Program-made: the position numbers and the translations under genes
In this document: piece after piece, positions 62,633-64,000 of the stretch
Layout of the letters: each line of letters starts with the position of its first letter
How positions within the stretch are numbered: position 1 is the first letter of the stretch
Assembly: GCA_963575745.1 (NCBI GenBank)
Contig: CAUYUJ010003036.1
Location: forward strand, 212,001-276,000
From: Prorocentrum cordatum
Taxonomy: Eukaryota > Sar > Dinophyceae > Prorocentrales > Prorocentraceae
DNA length: 64,000 bases
Direction: 5' to 3'
Notes under the pieces: model-generated
Databases searched by the model: none
Told to the model about the DNA's origin: nothing
The model's input: only the letters and a program-made list of their open reading frames with translations

Positions 62633-64000
62633 ATGGCGCCTGCCTCCCTTTCGCCGCTACAAAACTCCCCTCCTTCCTCTTGCCTCTTCCCCTTGGACCC
62701 CGGAGCGGACGCCCATCTGAGGAGAGGAGTAGGAGGTGGAGTTCCCTCGCATCACGAGGAGGCCGCGCCATCGGCCCGGAAGAAGAGTGCTCGCGCTACG
62801 CCCGTTGCCGGCGCCACTCAAGGGTCGAGCCCGCCCGCCGCCGAACGGTCTATTGCTCGCGCCACGAGTGTCGCCGCCGCCTCTCGGAACACCGCCCGCC
62901 TGGCAACAGGCGGAGAGGCCACCGGCGCGAAGATAACGGCGTCCAGGACGGAGGAGTCGGAGTCGGTGGACCCTCTCTTTCTCCACTCCCCCTCTACTCC
63001 TCCCCCTCCAGTCGCCGCTTCGCCATGGCTCAGCTGCCGTTCGCGGCATCGTTTCCCTCGCGTGGGCAACGACAGGCGCGCGCGCGCCCAGGGCCCTTCG
63101 GGCGGATCGGGACCCAGCGGATTTGAGGGGGTTGGCATGCGCCCTTCCAGCGATGCTGCTACGGCCCCGCAGGGGAGGGGTCGTGCCGCCCACTCAACCG
63201 TCGGCCTGGCTCACCAGTCTGGCCGCCCGCCGCGAGCAAGTTTTCTGGCCGCCTCGCCCGCTCCCGCGGGTTTTCGGCCCCCTCCAGGGTCGGAGCCGTC
63301 GGTTGTCGAAACCAGGCGGGGCGGGAGCTCTGTTCGTTTGGCAATCACCCACGAGCTGTCGCGCGCGGTGCCTCCCCCGCCTACTGTAGCGGCGGACGCT
63401 GTGGATTCTGGCGGTTTGGAGGGGGTGGGTATGCGCTCCTCCAGCGATGCTGTTGCGGCCCCGCAGGGAGGGGTTCGTACCGCTCCCCCAGCCGCCACCG
63501 CAGTTAACCAGCTTAGCACCCCGCCGCGAGACGGTCCCAAGGCAGCTTTGCCCTCGCTTTCGGGACTCCAGCTCCCTTCAGGGTTGGAGCCGCCGTCACA
63601 GACGCGTGCCGAGCGCACAGGGCCACCGCGGAGCAGTCCCAGAGCCGCCTCGCCGACTCGCGCCAGCTTCCGGCCCCCCCCTGGGTTGGAGTCGCCGTTA
63701 CAGCCGCGTGCTTGGCGGATGGGCCCACCGCCTGGCTTTGATGCACGAACACCAGCACTGCCGGCGGCAGCACCAACGCCTGCGCTTACGCCGGCACCAG
63801 CGCCAGCGCCTCCTCCTGCGCCGAGGCCGGCACCGATGCCTGCACGAGCGCCAGCACGGACAGCGGCAGCACCGACGCGTGCGCTTACACCAGCACCAGC
63901 GCCAGCGCCGCACCGACGTCAGCATCAACGCCAGCACCTGGCGGCGTCAGCACCGACGCTTGCGCTTACGCCGGCACCAGCGCCAGCGCCTACGCCAGCA
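62633..64000 (+). CDS. Partial Pro/Ala-rich protein running off the window
   Basis: The frame is open without a stop from 62594 to the end of the window (469 codons); the first ATG is 62633 (MAPASLSPLQNSPPSSC), giving at least 456 aa. Two modules 98 codons apart share FEGVGMRPSSDAATAPQG (63122) and LEGVGMRSSSDAVAAPQG (63416); FRPPPGSEP, LPSGLEPP and FRPPPGLESP repeat between and after. From about 63740 it becomes PTPALTPAPAPAP-type repeats. No domain recognised: it could be a structural or surface protein, an element ORF1, or a chance frame in GC-rich repeats. Confidence 0.4.
   Translation, partial: MAPASLSPLQNSPPSSCLFPLDPGADAHLRRGVGGGVPSHHEEAAPSARKKSARATPVAGATQGSSPPAAERSIARATSVAAASRNTARLATGGEATGAKITASRTEESESVDPLFLHSPSTPPPPVAASPWLSCRSRHRFPRVGNDRRARAQGPSGGSGPSGFEGVGMRPSSDAATAPQGRGRAAHSTVGLAHQSGRPPRASFLAASPAPAGFRPPPGSEPSVVETRRGGSSVRLAITHELSRAVPPPPTVAADAVDSGGLEGVGMRSSSDAVAAPQGGVRTAPPAATAVNQLSTPPRDGPKAALPSLSGLQLPSGLEPPSQTRAERTGPPRSSPRAASPTRASFRPPPGLESPLQPRAWRMGPPPGFDARTPALPAAAPTPALTPAPAPAPPPAPRPAPMPARAPARTAAAPTRALTPAPAPAPHRRQHQRQHLAASAPTLALTPAPAPAPTPA

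Noticed and set aside
60587-63126. Asp-rich and Met-rich frames of 366 and 675 codons on + and a 407-codon Ile-rich frame on -
   Set aside because: Generated by the GAT-rich array joined to GC-rich flanks; composition follows the triplet in each frame.

Overview
The window looks like nuclear DNA of a dinoflagellate. The main evidence is the 22-nt dinoflagellate trans-spliced leader (SL), present as two perfect genomic copies (4024-4045 on +, 51169-51190 on -) and as a degenerate tandem pair at 54592-54621. High GC, very long intronless retroelement ORFs, huge microsatellites and dense repeats fit the same assignment. I cannot name the species. I see no rRNA or tRNA gene and no CRISPR array.

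Layout. 1-4010: degenerate GGCCCCAAGAGG-type repeats, (GAC)n, (CATA)n and (GAT)n arrays. 4011-6511: an intact intronless membrane-protein retrogene carrying the SL, an SL relic and a 16-bp target-site duplication (TSD). 6540-11383: repeat tracts and a hairpin-bearing repeat. 11388-23723: a young Ty1/copia retrotransposon; its 3' LTR is split by a second mobile element (11630-15666) that encodes only an endonuclease/exonuclease/phosphatase (EEP)-fold protein. 23730-30960: repeats, hairpin and TA-flanked MITEs and weak exon candidates. 30961-34835: a second, nearly identical EEP element in inverted orientation; 35426-37131: an internally deleted derivative. 34836-40140: a roughly 1.2-kb macrosatellite in which these elements sit. 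40600-43070: the best candidate for a spliced host gene. 44460-51235: a full-length two-ORF LINE on the minus strand, starting exactly at the SL and lying inside a (GGA)n microsatellite. 54592-60403: decayed LINE pieces on both strands, one invaded by a hairpin MITE. 60540-62110: a 90-bp satellite and a GAT-rich array. 62633-64000: an open Pro/Ala-rich frame leaving the window.

How the parts relate. Most coding capacity belongs to mobile elements. The LINE could supply the reverse transcriptase and endonuclease activity that re-inserts spliced mRNAs, such as the 4065-6080 retrogene, and three unrelated insertions keep SL sequence at their 5' ends. The strongest candidate for something undescribed is the EEP element: three copies with the same termini, no recognisable transposase or polymerase, and a short repeat that always reads as GASQPA-like hexapeptides inside the protein but also forms a non-coding array behind it.
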